Source: Nocardia terpenica
GTDB taxonomy: Bacteria; Actinomycetota; Actinomycetes; Mycobacteriales; Mycobacteriaceae
Direction: 5' to 3'
Assembly (NCBI RefSeq): GCF_013186535.1
Contig: NZ_JABMCZ010000001.1
Coordinates: 1,054,001-1,118,000 of the forward strand
DNA length: 64,000 bases
Each line of letters starts with the position of its first letter. Position 1 is the stretch's first letter. The translations under genes and the position numbers were made by a program. Under the pieces are notes generated by a model, which worked only from the letters and a program-made list of their open reading frames with translations, had not been told where the DNA came from and did no database searches. Of this stretch, positions 8,667 to 18,548 are shown in pieces.

Positions 8667-8956
8667 TTTCGTGCCGTGAGCCAAGGCACTTCGATCGTGC
8701 GACCCCGGACACGGCGGCGGGAAAAGATGCTCGAGTTGTCGACCTCCGTCGCGCCCACCGGGTACGGTCACTACAGGGACCTTTGCTCATTGGTTGTCGG
8801 CACTGTCCGAGGCTCGTAAACAAACTGCCGAAAGCTTCGAAAATCCGATCGGCGCACAACACTGATCGATGCGGGGCGGGTAGCGTTGTTCGGAGGCGGC
8901 TTGTCGGCAACCGGGACAGACGGTTGCACGCGGACAAGGAAGTAGGGACCTACGAG
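8667..8956 (+). other. Non-coding interval ahead of clpX
   Basis: I find no convincing gene here. An open frame runs in phase with clpX from 8783, but its codons look unlike coding sequence (many Arg, Cys and His, no conserved start) and the conserved ClpX N terminus begins at 8957. It presumably holds the clpX promoter and leader; I cannot point to a clear -35/-10 pair. Confidence 0.4.
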
Positions 8957-10240
8957 ATGGCGCGCATCGGTGATGGCGGCGATCTGCTGAAGTGCTCGTT
9001 CTGCGGGAAGAGCCAGAAGCAGGTCAAGAAGCTCATTGCGGGGCCGGGGGTGTACATCTGCGACGAGTGCATCGATCTGTGCAACGAGATCATCGAGGAA
9101 GAGCTGGCCGAGTCCAGCGAGGTCAAACTCGACGAGCTGCCCAAGCCGGCGGAGATCCGGGACTTCCTGGAGCAGTACGTGATCGGTCAGGACACCGCCA
9201 AGCGGACGCTGGCCGTGGCCGTCTACAACCATTACAAACGCATCCAGGCCGGGGACAAGGGCCGCGACAGCCGTGGCGAAACGGTGGAATTGTCCAAGTC
9301 CAACATTCTGATGCTCGGCCCCACCGGTTGCGGCAAAACCTATCTGGCGCAAACGCTGGCGAAGATGTTGAACGTGCCGTTCGCCATCGCGGACGCCACC
9401 GCGCTGACCGAGGCCGGATACGTCGGCGAAGACGTGGAAAACATCCTGCTGAAGTTGATCCAGGCCGCCGATTACGACGTGAAGCGCGCCGAGACCGGCA
9501 TCATCTACATCGACGAGGTCGACAAGATCGCGCGCAAGTCGGAGAATCCGTCCATCACCCGGGACGTGTCCGGTGAGGGCGTGCAGCAGGCGCTGCTGAA
9601 GATCCTGGAGGGCACCCAGGCGAGCGTGCCGCCGCAGGGCGGGCGCAAGCACCCGCACCAGGAGTTCATCCAGATCGACACCACCAACGTGCTGTTCATC
9701 GTGGCGGGCGCGTTCGCGGGCCTGGAGCGGATCGTGCAGGACCGGGTCGGCAAGCGCGGCATCGGTTTCGGCGCGGAGGTGCGCTCCAAGGCCGAGATCG
9801 ACACCACCGACCACTTCGCCGACGTCATGCCCGAGGATCTGATCAAGTACGGTCTGATCCCCGAGTTCATCGGCCGCCTCCCGATCGTCGCCTCGGTCAC
9901 CAACCTGGACAAGGACTCGCTGGTGCGCATCCTGTCCGAGCCGAAGAACGCACTGGTCAAGCAGTACGTGCGCCTGTTCGAAATGGACGGCGTGGACCTG
10001 GAATTCACCGGCGACGCGCTGGAAGCCGTTGCGGACCAAGCCATTCTGCGCGGCACCGGCGCGCGCGGCCTGCGGGCCATCATGGAGGAAGTGCTGCTGC
10101 CGGTGATGTACGACATCCCCAGCCGCGACGACGTCGCCAAGGTGGTCGTCAACGCCGACACCGTCAACGACAATGTCCTGCCGACCATCGTCCCCCGCAA
10201 GCCCCAACAGCGCCCCGAGCGCCGCGAGAAGTCGGCCTAG
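8957..10240 (+). CDS. clpX: ATP-dependent Clp protease ATP-binding subunit ClpX
   Basis: Predicted 427-residue AAA+ unfoldase. The N-terminal C4 zinc-binding domain has C13, C16, C35 and C38 and handles adaptor and substrate binding. Walker A GPTGCGKT lies near residue 120, followed by Walker B IIYIDEVDKIA, and the ClpP-docking IGF loop is visible as RGIGFGAEV. ATG 8957 gives the standard N terminus MARIGDGGDLLKCSFCGK. Partner of ClpP1P2, upstream. Immediately downstream lies a tandem array and a perfect 62-bp inverted repeat that separates it from the convergent CMD-family gene. Confidence 0.97.
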   Translation: MARIGDGGDLLKCSFCGKSQKQVKKLIAGPGVYICDECIDLCNEIIEEELAESSEVKLDELPKPAEIRDFLEQYVIGQDTAKRTLAVAVYNHYKRIQAGDKGRDSRGETVELSKSNILMLGPTGCGKTYLAQTLAKMLNVPFAIADATALTEAGYVGEDVENILLKLIQAADYDVKRAETGIIYIDEVDKIARKSENPSITRDVSGEGVQQALLKILEGTQASVPPQGGRKHPHQEFIQIDTTNVLFIVAGAFAGLERIVQDRVGKRGIGFGAEVRSKAEIDTTDHFADVMPEDLIKYGLIPEFIGRLPIVASVTNLDKDSLVRILSEPKNALVKQYVRLFEMDGVDLEFTGDALEAVADQAILRGTGARGLRAIMEEVLLPVMYDIPSRDDVAKVVVNADTVNDNVLPTIVPRKPQQRPERREKSA

Positions 10241-10268
10241 CCGGGGAGTAGACGTCCGACGGGGCCAT

Positions 10269-10338
10269 CCTCTGATCCCGGTGGCTCACCCTCTGATCCC
10301 GATGGGCCCAACCTCTGATCCCGGTGGGCCCACCGTCT
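10269..10338. repeat. Short tandem array of hairpin-arm units (about 22 bp x 3)
   Basis: GATCCCGG or GATCCCGA recurs at 10274, 10295, 10317 and 10339, a spacing of 21, 22 and 22 bp, with intervening CTCACC / CCCAACCTCT / CCCACCGTCT. Each unit carries one arm of the hairpin repeat that begins at 10339. It looks like tandem duplication of the hairpin's edge rather than an independent satellite. Confidence 0.85.
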
Positions 10339-10400
10339 GATCCCGGCGTGCTTTTGGCCGGGATCTACCGATAGATCCCGGCCAAAAGCACGCCGGGATC
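10339..10400. repeat. Inverted pair of hairpin repeats; probable bidirectional terminator of clpX
   Basis: Two copies of the 27-bp element stand head to head: arms GATCCCGGC/GCCGGGATC around loop GTGCTTTTG (10339-10365), and the reverse complement with loop CAAAAGCAC (10374-10400). The spacer extends the symmetry, so 62 bp form a perfect inverted repeat with 29-bp arms and a CCGA loop. It lies between convergent stop codons, 98 bp after clpX and 6 bp from the next gene's stop, and should form a very stable stem in RNA from either strand. Confidence 0.85.
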
Positions 10401-10406
10401 AAGCGT

Positions 10407-10979
10407 CTACCGCTCCCAGGGGACCCGGCAGGAATCCGTGCTGAAGCCCTGGGCGGTGATGCCGAGGGCGGAGTATGTGCGGGACCGGAAGTTCTCGTGG
10501 CCGATCTGGTAGGTCAGCTCGAACACGCCCTCGGTGCCGAAGCGCTTGCGCAGGTCGGTGACCTGCTCGTCGGTGACCGTCGGGGGAGTGGCGGTCATGG
10601 CATCGGCGTAGGCGATGGCGGCGCGCTCGTCGTCGGAGTAGTGCGGCGAGGTCTCGTAGTCGGCGATATGGCTCAGCTTGTCGACATCGAGGTGGCTCAG
10701 TCGCATCAGCATGGTGCCGAAGTCGACGCACCAGGAACAGCCGACCGTCCACGCCACCCGGTAGACCGCGATCTCGCGGATCTGCGGCGGCAGCACGGCG
10801 CTGGCCCGCTGCACCAGGCCCTCGTTGACGGCGGCGGCGGTCAACAGTTTCGGATGATTGGCCGCGACCGCGAACGGTTCGGGCACCTCGCCGAAGCGGC
10901 GCTTGGCGTACCGGTAGAGCAGGCGAGTCAGCGGTCCGGCCTGCTCGGGGCGGACGGCGGGAATTCGGGTGGCGCTCAT
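10407..10979 (-). CDS. Carboxymuconolactone decarboxylase (AhpD-like) family protein
   Basis: Predicted 190-residue protein of the CMD/AhpD-like fold. The redox CxxC pair is C81-x-x-C84 in VGCSWCVDFG, preceded by a helix rich in family-typical residues and followed by YSDDERAAIAYADAMT, which is characteristic of the family. Members are either thiol peroxidase partners or small-molecule decarboxylases; the two cysteines favour an antioxidant role. ATG 10979 has a suitable AGGAG-like upstream sequence on the minus strand (AAGGAG). It is divergent from the DinB-like gene. Substrate unknown. Confidence 0.85.
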   Translation of the reverse strand: MSATRIPAVRPEQAGPLTRLLYRYAKRRFGEVPEPFAVAANHPKLLTAAAVNEGLVQRASAVLPPQIREIAVYRVAWTVGCSWCVDFGTMLMRLSHLDVDKLSHIADYETSPHYSDDERAAIAYADAMTATPPTVTDEQVTDLRKRFGTEGVFELTYQIGHENFRSRTYSALGITAQGFSTDSCRVPWER

Positions 10980-11137
10980 GATTTCTCCTTCCGAGGGTTC
11001 TCATCCCTTGGACGAGCGGCGGTCGCCGCATGTGACGGGCACCCGCAGTGACCTCGCGCACTCAGTGTCGCACCGGGATCGAGGCGCAGAAGCAGATAAT
11101 AAGTATGGACTTATGATGTGCGGAAGCATATGGTCTG

Positions 11138-11734
11138 ATGATGACCAACATTATCGAACTCAATCGCCGCGCCGTCGACCACAGCGTGCAGATCGTGTCC
11201 CGCCTGACCCCCGCCGACCTGGATCGGCCCACCCCGTGCGCCGCGTGGAAGCTCGGAGATCTGTTGCAGCACATGATCGCTCAGCATCGCGGGTTCGCCG
11301 CGGCGGCCCGGGGGAACGGCGCCGACCCGGAGGTCTGGGAGGCGCGGCCGCTCGCCGACGATCCCGCGGCCGAGTATGCCGACGCCGCGGCCGATGTCCT
11401 CGCCGCCTTCGCCGAACCCGGTGCGCTGGAACGGGATTTCGCGCTGCCGGAGGTCGCGCCGGGGTTCACCGCGCCCGGCAGCCAGGTCCTGGGCTTCCAC
11501 CTCGTCGACTACGTGGTACACGCGTGGGACGTCGCCCGCGCGCTCGGCATCGAGTACCGGCTGGAGGAGGAGCTCGCCGGGTACACCCTCGACGTCGCCC
11601 TCGCCGTCCCGGACGACGAGCACCGCACGCAGCCGGGCGCGTCGTTCGCTCCCGTGGTGCCGGTGCGGGATTCGGCCGACGCGATGGACCGGATCCTCGG
11701 CGCGCTGGGTCGCTCGCCGCAGTGGCCGAACTGA
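11138..11734 (+). CDS. TIGR03086-type DinB/maleylpyruvate-isomerase-like metal-binding protein
   Basis: Predicted 198-residue protein. The N-terminal segment LTPADLDRPTPCAAWKLGDLLQHM matches the actinobacterial TIGR03086 family (split: LTPADLDRPTPCAAW and KLGDLLQHM), with the metal-ligand histidine in LLQHM; a further histidine pattern lies in FHLVDYVVHAWDVARAL. These are four-helix DinB-like proteins related to mycothiol-dependent maleylpyruvate isomerases, and mycothiol-dependent reactions are a plausible inference. Two ATG codons in tandem at 11138 and 11141 make the exact start uncertain by one residue. It is followed 64 bp later by a MarR gene on the same strand. Confidence 0.8.
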   Translation: MMTNIIELNRRAVDHSVQIVSRLTPADLDRPTPCAAWKLGDLLQHMIAQHRGFAAAARGNGADPEVWEARPLADDPAAEYADAAADVLAAFAEPGALERDFALPEVAPGFTAPGSQVLGFHLVDYVVHAWDVARALGIEYRLEEELAGYTLDVALAVPDDEHRTQPGASFAPVVPVRDSADAMDRILGALGRSPQWPN

Positions 11735-11798
11735 ACTCGCGCGGTGGTCGGCCGTTGCCCCTGCGGGCGGCCGGACCGCAGGACGTAAGTTTGTCCGC

Positions 11799-12257
11799 AT
11801 GGCGAAGACGGAGCGTCCCGATCTGGCGGCGATGATCGCACCGCTCGGCCGCGCCCTGATGATGATGGAGCGGCCGGTGCTGGAGGCACACGGAATCACC
11901 ATGTGGGCATACTCGGTGCTGCTGGCGTTACGCCGCGGACCGGCGCGCGGTCAGGGTGTGCTGGCGGAGGAGATCGGCGCGGACAAGACCCGCATCATCC
12001 CCGTGCTCGACGATCTCCAGGAGCGGGGTCTGATCGAGCGCCGGCCCGACCCGGCCGATCGCCGGGCCCGGCTGCTCGCGCTGACCGCGGCGGGCGAACG
12101 GCTGTGCGACGCCGCGCAGTCCGATATCCGAGCCAAGGAAGAGCTTCTGCTGGACCGGCTGGACCCTGCCGATCGGCGCGGCTTCCTCAACGCCCTGACC
12201 ACCCTCGCCGCGCTGTCCCGCGAGGAGATCGTCGGCGAGAGCGCCACCTCTCGATGA
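11799..12257 (+). CDS. MarR family winged-helix transcriptional regulator
   Basis: Predicted 152-residue regulator. The order of helices is typical: WAYSVLLALRRGP, then the recognition-helix region LAEEIGADKTRIIPVLDDLQERGL, and the wing IERRPDPADRRARLLALTAAGE with the conserved D-x-R-D/A-R pattern. ATG 11799 is the only good start; upstream in-phase sequence overlaps the previous gene. Target and ligand are unknown; the neighbouring DinB-like gene on the same strand is a candidate. Confidence 0.9.
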   Translation: MAKTERPDLAAMIAPLGRALMMMERPVLEAHGITMWAYSVLLALRRGPARGQGVLAEEIGADKTRIIPVLDDLQERGLIERRPDPADRRARLLALTAAGERLCDAAQSDIRAKEELLLDRLDPADRRGFLNALTTLAALSREEIVGESATSR

Positions 12258-12392
12258 CGCATCCCCCCGAGCCCCTTATGGATCGGAACCGGTAGCGATC
12301 GACCGATCGTGCCCGTGCCCGGAGATCTCCATCGACCTCCCGTGGTGCTCCATTGCACCTTCGTCCGATGCCTACTGATCGCGGGGCGAGTC

Positions 12393-12926
12393 CTACCTGT
12401 TACGACGGCCCGGCAGCCGGAAACTCATCGGCGCCGGGTCCCGCAGGCGGACGCGCTCGCGCGGCGCGGCGAGCAGGGCGACCAGTCCCAGCACCGGCAG
12501 CAGCAGCGCCGCCACCACGCTGAGAACATAGCTGCCCGTGGACATTCCGGCCGGGTGATGACTGGCGTGATAGACCAGATGCGGCACCCCGAACACCAGC
12601 CACCCCAGCCCCGCCGCCCGGGAGAGCAGACCGTCGCCGTAGTACAGCGCGGCCCCCGTCACCGCCGCCAGCCCGAGGAAGAACGCCCCGACATCGGCGG
12701 CCAGATGATGGTTGTACGGCCCGTCCATGGCAATCCAGTCCAGCCCGAGCCCCGGAAAACTGCGATACCAAGCCTCCGTCGCGACCACACCCCACACCCC
12801 CACGACCACCCCTTGTATCGCAAGAATCCACAACGAAATCCGAGTGACCAACCACCGCCGCCGATCAACATCGAGCCGCATCCGCACCCGCAACTTGTCC
12901 CCCGCACGCTCCACCGAAATCCGCAC
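12393..12926 (-). CDS. Four-helix integral membrane protein, unknown function
   Basis: Predicted 177-residue membrane protein with about four hydrophobic segments: WILAIQGVVVGVWGV, LGLAAVTGAALYYG, GLGWLVFGVPHLVYHASH and YVLSVVAALLLPVLGLVALL. The HLVYHASHH region has clustered histidines and resembles small actinobacterial integral membrane proteins without assigned role. I chose the GTG at 12926 because GGGAGG precedes it by 5 nt; an ATG at 12992 would add a 22-residue extension with no ribosome-binding site. Convergent with the MarR gene. Confidence 0.7.
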   Translation of the reverse strand: MRISVERAGDKLRVRMRLDVDRRRWLVTRISLWILAIQGVVVGVWGVVATEAWYRSFPGLGLDWIAMDGPYNHHLAADVGAFFLGLAAVTGAALYYGDGLLSRAAGLGWLVFGVPHLVYHASHHPAGMSTGSYVLSVVAALLLPVLGLVALLAAPRERVRLRDPAPMSFRLPGRRNR

Positions 12927-13012
12927 AGGAGCCTCCCGTCCGCCGTAGAGACCGCTCTCGCCCACGGTAACCACCCCCCACCCCCCGAACAAGAGGCCAC
13001 ACCGGCCCGCCC

Positions 13013-13127
13013 CGTTGTCCTGGCCTGCTTCGCGCCGTTGTCTCGGCCTGCTTCGCGCCGTTGTCTCGGCCTGCTTCGCGCCGTTGTCCCGGCCCGCTCC
13101 ACACCGTTATCCCGGCGTGCCCCCCAC
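13013..13127. repeat. Five 23-bp tandem repeats leading into a hairpin repeat
   Basis: CGTT(G/A)TC(C/T)CGGC(C/G)(T/C)GC starts at 13013, 13036, 13059, 13082 and 13105, exactly 23 bp apart, and a sixth unit at 13128 runs into the hairpin copy at 13132-13157. Units grow steadily more like the hairpin arm towards the hairpin, as if copied outward from it and then diverged. The period is not a multiple of three, and the array lies just past the fdhD stop codon. Confidence 0.9.
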
Positions 13128-13129
13128 CG

Positions 13130-13971
<842 letters not shown>

Positions 13972-13975
<4 letters not shown>

Positions 13976-16296
13976 GCGGGGGCCTCGCCGGTCTGCGGGC
14001 CGACGTGGACGTGTGGCTCCAGCCGGATCGTCACTCCCTTGGACACCGGCGTATTCGAGCGTTCGGCGACGTGGTCGAGGGGGACCAGGGGATTGGTTTC
14101 GGGGTAGTAGGCGGCGGCATTGCCGCGGGGGGTGGAGTAGGGGACCAGGCGGAAGCCGGTGATGCGGCGTTCGGAGCCGTCGGTCCACTCGGAGATCACG
14201 TCGACGAGATCGCCCTCGGCGAAACCGAATCCGGCGATGTCGTCGGGGTGAACCAGCACCACCCGGCGGGCGTTGTGAATGCCGCGGTAACGGTCGTCGA
14301 GCCCGTAGATGGTGGTGTTGTACTGGTCGTGGCTGCGCAGGGTTTGCAGGATGAGGCGGCCGGGCGGGACGGGCAGCCACCGCAGCTCGTTCACCGCGAA
14401 ATTGGCCTTGCCGGTGGCGGTGCGGAATTCGCGGGCGTCGCGGGGCGGGTGCGGGAGCTGGAAACCGTTGCGCTGGCGCACCTTCGCGTTGTAGTCGGCA
14501 CAGCCGGGGACGACGCGGGCGATGGCGTCGCGCACGGTGTCGTAGTCGCGGCGGAACCGCTCCCACGGCACCGGGTGATCCGGGCCGAACAGTTCCCGCG
14601 CGAGCTCGCAGACGATGGCGACCTCGCTGCGCAGCCGATCGCTCACCGGCGTCAGGCGGCCGGTGGACAGGTGCACCATCGACATCGAATCCTCCACCGA
14701 CACCTGCTGTTTCACGCCGTCCTGCAGATCGAGGTCGGTGCGGCCGAGGGTGGGCAGGATGAGCGCGGTGCGGCCGTGCACGACGTGGCTGCGGTTCAGC
14801 TTGGTCGACACCTGCACCGTCAGCTCGCAGGCGCGCAGCGCGGCCTCGGTGACCTCGGTGTCGGGGGTGGCGGAGACGAAATTGCCGCCCATGCCCATGA
14901 ACACCCGCGCCCGCCCGTCCCGCATGGCGCGAATGGCGTCGACCGTGTCGAAGCCGTGCGTGCGCGGGCTGGCGATGCCGAATTCGGCGTCCAGCGCGGC
15001 CAGGAAGGATTCGGGCATCTTCTCCCAGATGCCCATGGTGCGGTCGCCCTGCACATTCGAGTGGCCGCGCACGGGGCACACGCCCGCCCCCGGCTTGCCG
15101 ATCATGCCGCGCAGCAACAGCAGATTGGTGGCCTCCTCGATGGTGGCGACGGCGTGCCGCTGCTGGGTCAGGCCCATCGCCCAGCACACGATCGTCGCCC
15201 GCGACTGCGCCAGCAGCAGCGCGGTGCGCTCGAGCTGGTCGCGGGTCAGCCCGGTGGCCTCCTCGACCGTCGCGAGATCGACCGCGCGCATATGCTTTTC
15301 GTATTCGGCGAAGCCCGCGGTGTGCGCGTCGACGAAGACGCGGTCGACCACCGTGCCCGGCGCGCGATCCTCCGCCTCGAACAGCAGCTTCGCCAAGCCC
15401 TGGAACAGCGCCATATCGCCGCCGAGGCGGATCTGTAGGAAGTCGTCGGCGATGGTGATGCCGGTGGTGAGGCCCTTGACCGTCTGCGGATCGCGGAAGC
15501 CGATCAGGCCGGTCTCCGGCAGCGGATTGACCGCAATGATCTTGGCGCCGTTGGTCTTCGCCGTGCTCAGCGCCGACAGCATGCGCGGATGGTTGGTGCC
15601 CGGATTCTGCCCCGCCACGATGATGAGATCGGCGGCCGCGAAATCGTCGATCGAGACCGACCCCTTGCCGATGCCGATGGAGGCCGACAGCGCGGTGCCG
15701 GAGGACTCGTGGCACATATTGGAGCAGTCCGGCAGATTGTTGGTGCCGAAGCTGCGCACCAGCAACTGATACAGGAACGCGGTCTCGTTGGCGGTGCGGC
15801 CGGAGGTGTAGAACAGCGCCTCGTCGGGAGAGGCCAAGCCGCGCAACGCCTCCGCGATCAGCCGGTACGCGTCGTCCCATTCGATGGGGGAGTAGTGGGT
15901 GTCACCGGGCCGCAGCACCATCGGGTGGGTGAGCCGGCCCTGCTGGCCCAGCCAGTACCCGGACTTGGTCGACAGTTCCTCGATCGAATGCCGGGCGAAG
16001 AACTCCGGCGTCACCGTGCGCAGGGTGGCCTCCTCGGCCACCGCCTTCGCGCCGTTCTCGCAGAATTCCGCCGGGCGGCGATGCCCGCTCGGCTCCGGCC
16101 ACGCGCAGCCGGGACAGTCGAAGCCGTGCCGCTGATTCACCCGCGCCAGGGTGCGCGCGGTGCGCGCGACGCCCATTTCCGATACGGCTCGTTCCAGCGC
16201 CACGGTCACCGCCTGCACGCCCGCCGCCCGTTCCTTCGGCGGCGTCACGGCTAGCGCGGATTCGTCGATGTCCCGGGTCGGCGCGTTGCGATGCAT
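13972..16296 (-). CDS. FdhF/YdeP family molybdopterin oxidoreductase
   Basis: Predicted 774-residue molybdenum enzyme of the formate-dehydrogenase-alpha-like (YdeP) branch. The N-terminal region has a cysteine group in FDCPGCAWPEP...FCENGAK that probably binds an Fe-S cluster. Molybdopterin-binding segments follow, for example NNLPDCSNMCHESSG (where family members ligate or sit by Mo), IIVAGQNPGTNHPR and RGHSNVQGDRTMGIW. The C-terminal part resembles the molydopterin-dinucleotide-binding domain (RGIHNARRVVLVHPDD). Coupled by a GTGA overlap to fdhD, whose product would sulfurate its cofactor. No electron-transfer subunits are adjacent. The substrate of this branch is unsettled, so formate is only a possibility. 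Confidence 0.88.
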
Positions 16297-16453
16297 GGTC
16301 CTATCGTCCTCTCGACAGTCTTCGAGCCTACGCCCGGACCCGCCGCGGCAAAGTCGCTGCGCGGTTCCGGCCCTGCGAACGTCCCTCGCGCGCGAGGATC
16401 GATGCCGATGCCGCCGCGGCGCCCGGCCACGGCACGACGAGGAGACGAGACCG

Positions 16454-16894
16454 ATGAACACGCAGACCGGATACGGACGCGGCTCGGCCCCGCGCGGGCT
16501 CGGGCTCGCGCTGATCACGGGCGCGCTCGGCGCGGCGGTGGTGGCGCTGGCGTCGCCGGCCGCGGCGGAGCCGGCGGTGACCCGGCTGGGCGCGACCCCC
16601 GACATGAACTTCGGCATGGCCACCAACTACGGCACCGGCTGCAACTACACGCTGCAGGCGTTCGTCTCCGATCCCTCGGCCCCGGTCGTGTTCTACGACA
16701 ACGGCGAAATCCTCGGCGTGGCCAAGCCCACCGGCGCATACGCCGTCTTCCCCTGGGTCCCCACCACCCCCGGCCACCACACCCTCGCCGCGGTACAGTC
16801 CGGCCAGCCCGCCGACCTACCACCCGCCACCCTCGACCTACCCGTCGGCTTCGGCGTCCATCTCGGCTACGGCTGCAACGTCTTCGGCGGTTGA
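16454..16894 (+). CDS. Secreted Ig-like-fold protein of unknown function
   Basis: Predicted 146-residue protein. An N-terminal Sec signal peptide is clear: basic start, a hydrophobic stretch LALITGALGAAVVALA, and a likely cleavage after AAA-EPA near residue 38. The mature part (TNYGTGCNYTLQAFVSD, PVVFYDNGE, FPWVPTTPGHHTLAAVQSG) has the alternating pattern of an Ig-like beta-sandwich such as Big_3-type domains. Two cysteines, in GTGCNY and GYGCNVFGG, could form a disulfide. GAGGAGACGAGACCG precedes ATG 16454. The TGA stop is shared with the edge of a hairpin repeat starting at 16893. Confidence 0.75.
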   Translation: MNTQTGYGRGSAPRGLGLALITGALGAAVVALASPAAAEPAVTRLGATPDMNFGMATNYGTGCNYTLQAFVSDPSAPVVFYDNGEILGVAKPTGAYAVFPWVPTTPGHHTLAAVQSGQPADLPPATLDLPVGFGVHLGYGCNVFGG

Positions 16895-16919
16895 TCCCGG
16901 CCAAAAGCATGCCGGGATG
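16893..16919 (+). repeat. Hairpin repeat copy overlapping a stop codon
   Basis: GATCCCGGC (16893-16901), loop CAAAAGCAT, then GCCGGGATG. The first bases supply the GA of the preceding gene's TGA. The last arm base has changed to G, so the outermost pair is lost. It starts the 24-bp array that follows. Confidence 0.85.
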
Positions 16920-17101
16920 ACGAGGTGGGGGCATGCCGGGATGACGAGGTGGGGGCATGCCGGGACGAGGAGGTGGGGGCATGCCGGGATGACGAGGTGG
17001 GGGCATGCCGGGATGACGAGGTGGGGGCATGCCGGGATGACGAGGTGGGGGCATGCCGGGACGACGAGGTGGGGGCACGCCGGGATGACGAGGTAGGGGT
17101 G
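16910..17101. repeat. Eight 24-bp tandem repeats
   Basis: The unit TGCCGGGATGACGAGGT plus GGGGGCA recurs at 16910, 16934, 16958, 16982, 17006, 17030, 17054 and 17078 with few substitutions. The unit includes the right arm (GCCGGGAT) of the adjacent hairpin repeat. Open frames across it would encode an octapeptide repeat but have no start signal or homology, so I treat it as non-coding. From 17102 to 17313 I see no gene; TTATGCT near 17164 could be a -10 for the next gene. Confidence 0.92.
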
Positions 17102-17313
17102 TGCTCGCATGGCGTGTGAGGGGTGTGCGGGGGATGACACCCGAAAATCGGGTGCGCGGGGTCTTATGCTCGATGCATGGAGTGGTGCAGGCGATTTATT
17201 CGCCCCCGGTCGATAGGCCGCGGGCGTGTGGGCGTGCATTCCGTCAGCTAGGTGGCCGTGGTTGTCGGTCGGGGGTTGTCGCCCGATTCGATCGATGACC
17301 AGGAGATCACCCC

Positions 17314-18438
17314 GTGTCTACTTATCTGACTTCCGCTGAGTTGTCGCGTGCGCTGAGCGTGCGTGATCTGACCGATCCGGTTCAGGGCGGGCATGCCCTG
17401 CAGGTCCTGTTGGATGCCGTGCTCGCCGCGCTGCGCGCCGCCTGGCCCGGCACGACCGTGCGGACGGTTCGTATACCGCCGATCGTCGCCATCGCCGACA
17501 ACTACGACGGGCTCGGCTACGACCCGGCCGATGTCACCCGCGATGCCCGCTACACGCGCTACCTCAGCGCGACCACCATGCTGCGCAGTCACACCACCGC
17601 CGATATCCCGGCCGTTCTGCGCGGGTATTCCGCTGTGCCGCAGGGCGATTCGGTCGATGAGCTGATCGTGGTTCCCGGGCTGGCCTACCGCCGCGATGTC
17701 GTCGATCGCATTCATGTCGGCGAACCGCATCAGGTGGATCTGTGGCGGCTGCGGTCCGTGCCCGGCACCGGCGAGTCGGAATTGCGGGAACTGGTCGCCC
17801 ATCTGGTCGAGGCCGTGCTGCCCGGTGCGGCGTGGCGAATGACTCCGGCCGTGCACCCGTACACCCACCGCGGATATCAGGTCGACGTCCGGCACGGCGG
17901 CGACTGGCTGGAACTGGCCGAGTGCGGGCTCATCGCCGACCGGGTGCTGCGCGGCGTGGGCCTCGACCCGGGGCGGTGGTCGGGCGTGGCGCTCGGCATG
18001 GGACTGGATCGGGCGCTCATGGTGCGCAAGGGCATTCCCGATATCCGCTACCTGCGGGCCGACGATGCCCGCATTACCGAGCAGATGCGGGACCTGACCC
18101 CGTGGCGGCCCGTGTCCGCGCTGCCGCCGGTGCGCCGCGATCTGTCGGTGGTGATCGCGGACGACACCGACGACGAATCCCTCGGCGACGCCGTGCGCGC
18201 GGCCCTGGGCGAGCGCTCGGCGGATATCGAATCCATCCACGTCCGCTCCCGCACCCGCTACACCGAGCTGTCCGAGTCGGCCCGCGCCCGCCTGGGCATC
18301 CACCCCGGCCAGACGAATGCCGTTGTCGGGCTGGTGATCCGGCCGCTGACCCGTACCCTCACCCGCGCCGAGGCGAACGCCATCCGCAATGCGGTGTACC
18401 GGGCCATCCACCTGGGCCCGCACTTGGAACTGGCGTAG
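17314..18438 (+). CDS. PheS-related class II aminoacyl-tRNA-synthetase-like ligase (SrmL type)
   Basis: Predicted 374-residue protein related to phenylalanyl-tRNA synthetase. A class II core is visible: motif-2-like GLAYRRDVVDRIHVGEPHQ and VDLWRL, and motif-3-like GVALGMGLDRALM, followed by KGIPDIRYLRADDARI as in PheS. The C-terminal ~95 residues (RRDLSVVIADD ... GIHPGQTNAVVGLVIRP) are a ferredoxin-like anticodon-binding (FDX-ACB) domain as in PheT. It lacks the coiled-coil tRNA-binding arm, and it is a stand-alone gene. It matches the actinobacterial family nicknamed PheS-related mystery ligase; the substrate is unknown. GTG 17314 has AGGAG 8 nt upstream. Confidence 0.82.
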   Translation: MSTYLTSAELSRALSVRDLTDPVQGGHALQVLLDAVLAALRAAWPGTTVRTVRIPPIVAIADNYDGLGYDPADVTRDARYTRYLSATTMLRSHTTADIPAVLRGYSAVPQGDSVDELIVVPGLAYRRDVVDRIHVGEPHQVDLWRLRSVPGTGESELRELVAHLVEAVLPGAAWRMTPAVHPYTHRGYQVDVRHGGDWLELAECGLIADRVLRGVGLDPGRWSGVALGMGLDRALMVRKGIPDIRYLRADDARITEQMRDLTPWRPVSALPPVRRDLSVVIADDTDDESLGDAVRAALGERSADIESIHVRSRTRYTELSESARARLGIHPGQTNAVVGLVIRPLTRTLTRAEANAIRNAVYRAIHLGPHLELA

Positions 18439-18548
18439 GAGCCCGGACGGCGACTTCTCTAGCGGGATCTGTTTGAAGGATTTCTCGGTGACTGTGGCTG
18501 AAATTCCGAGAAGACCACCAACGTAATCTTCAACGATAGCGTCGAAGT

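Noticed and set aside
8783..8956. In-frame N-terminal extension of ClpX
   Set aside because: The family starts at MARIGDGGDLLKC; the extension has non-coding-like composition.
16910..17101. CRISPR array
   Set aside because: Units of 24 bp follow one another without spacers, there are no cas genes, and the unit derives from the neighbouring hairpin.
16838..17239. Minus-strand protein with IPACPHLV repeats
   Set aside because: It is the translation of the 24-bp array, with no start signal or homology.
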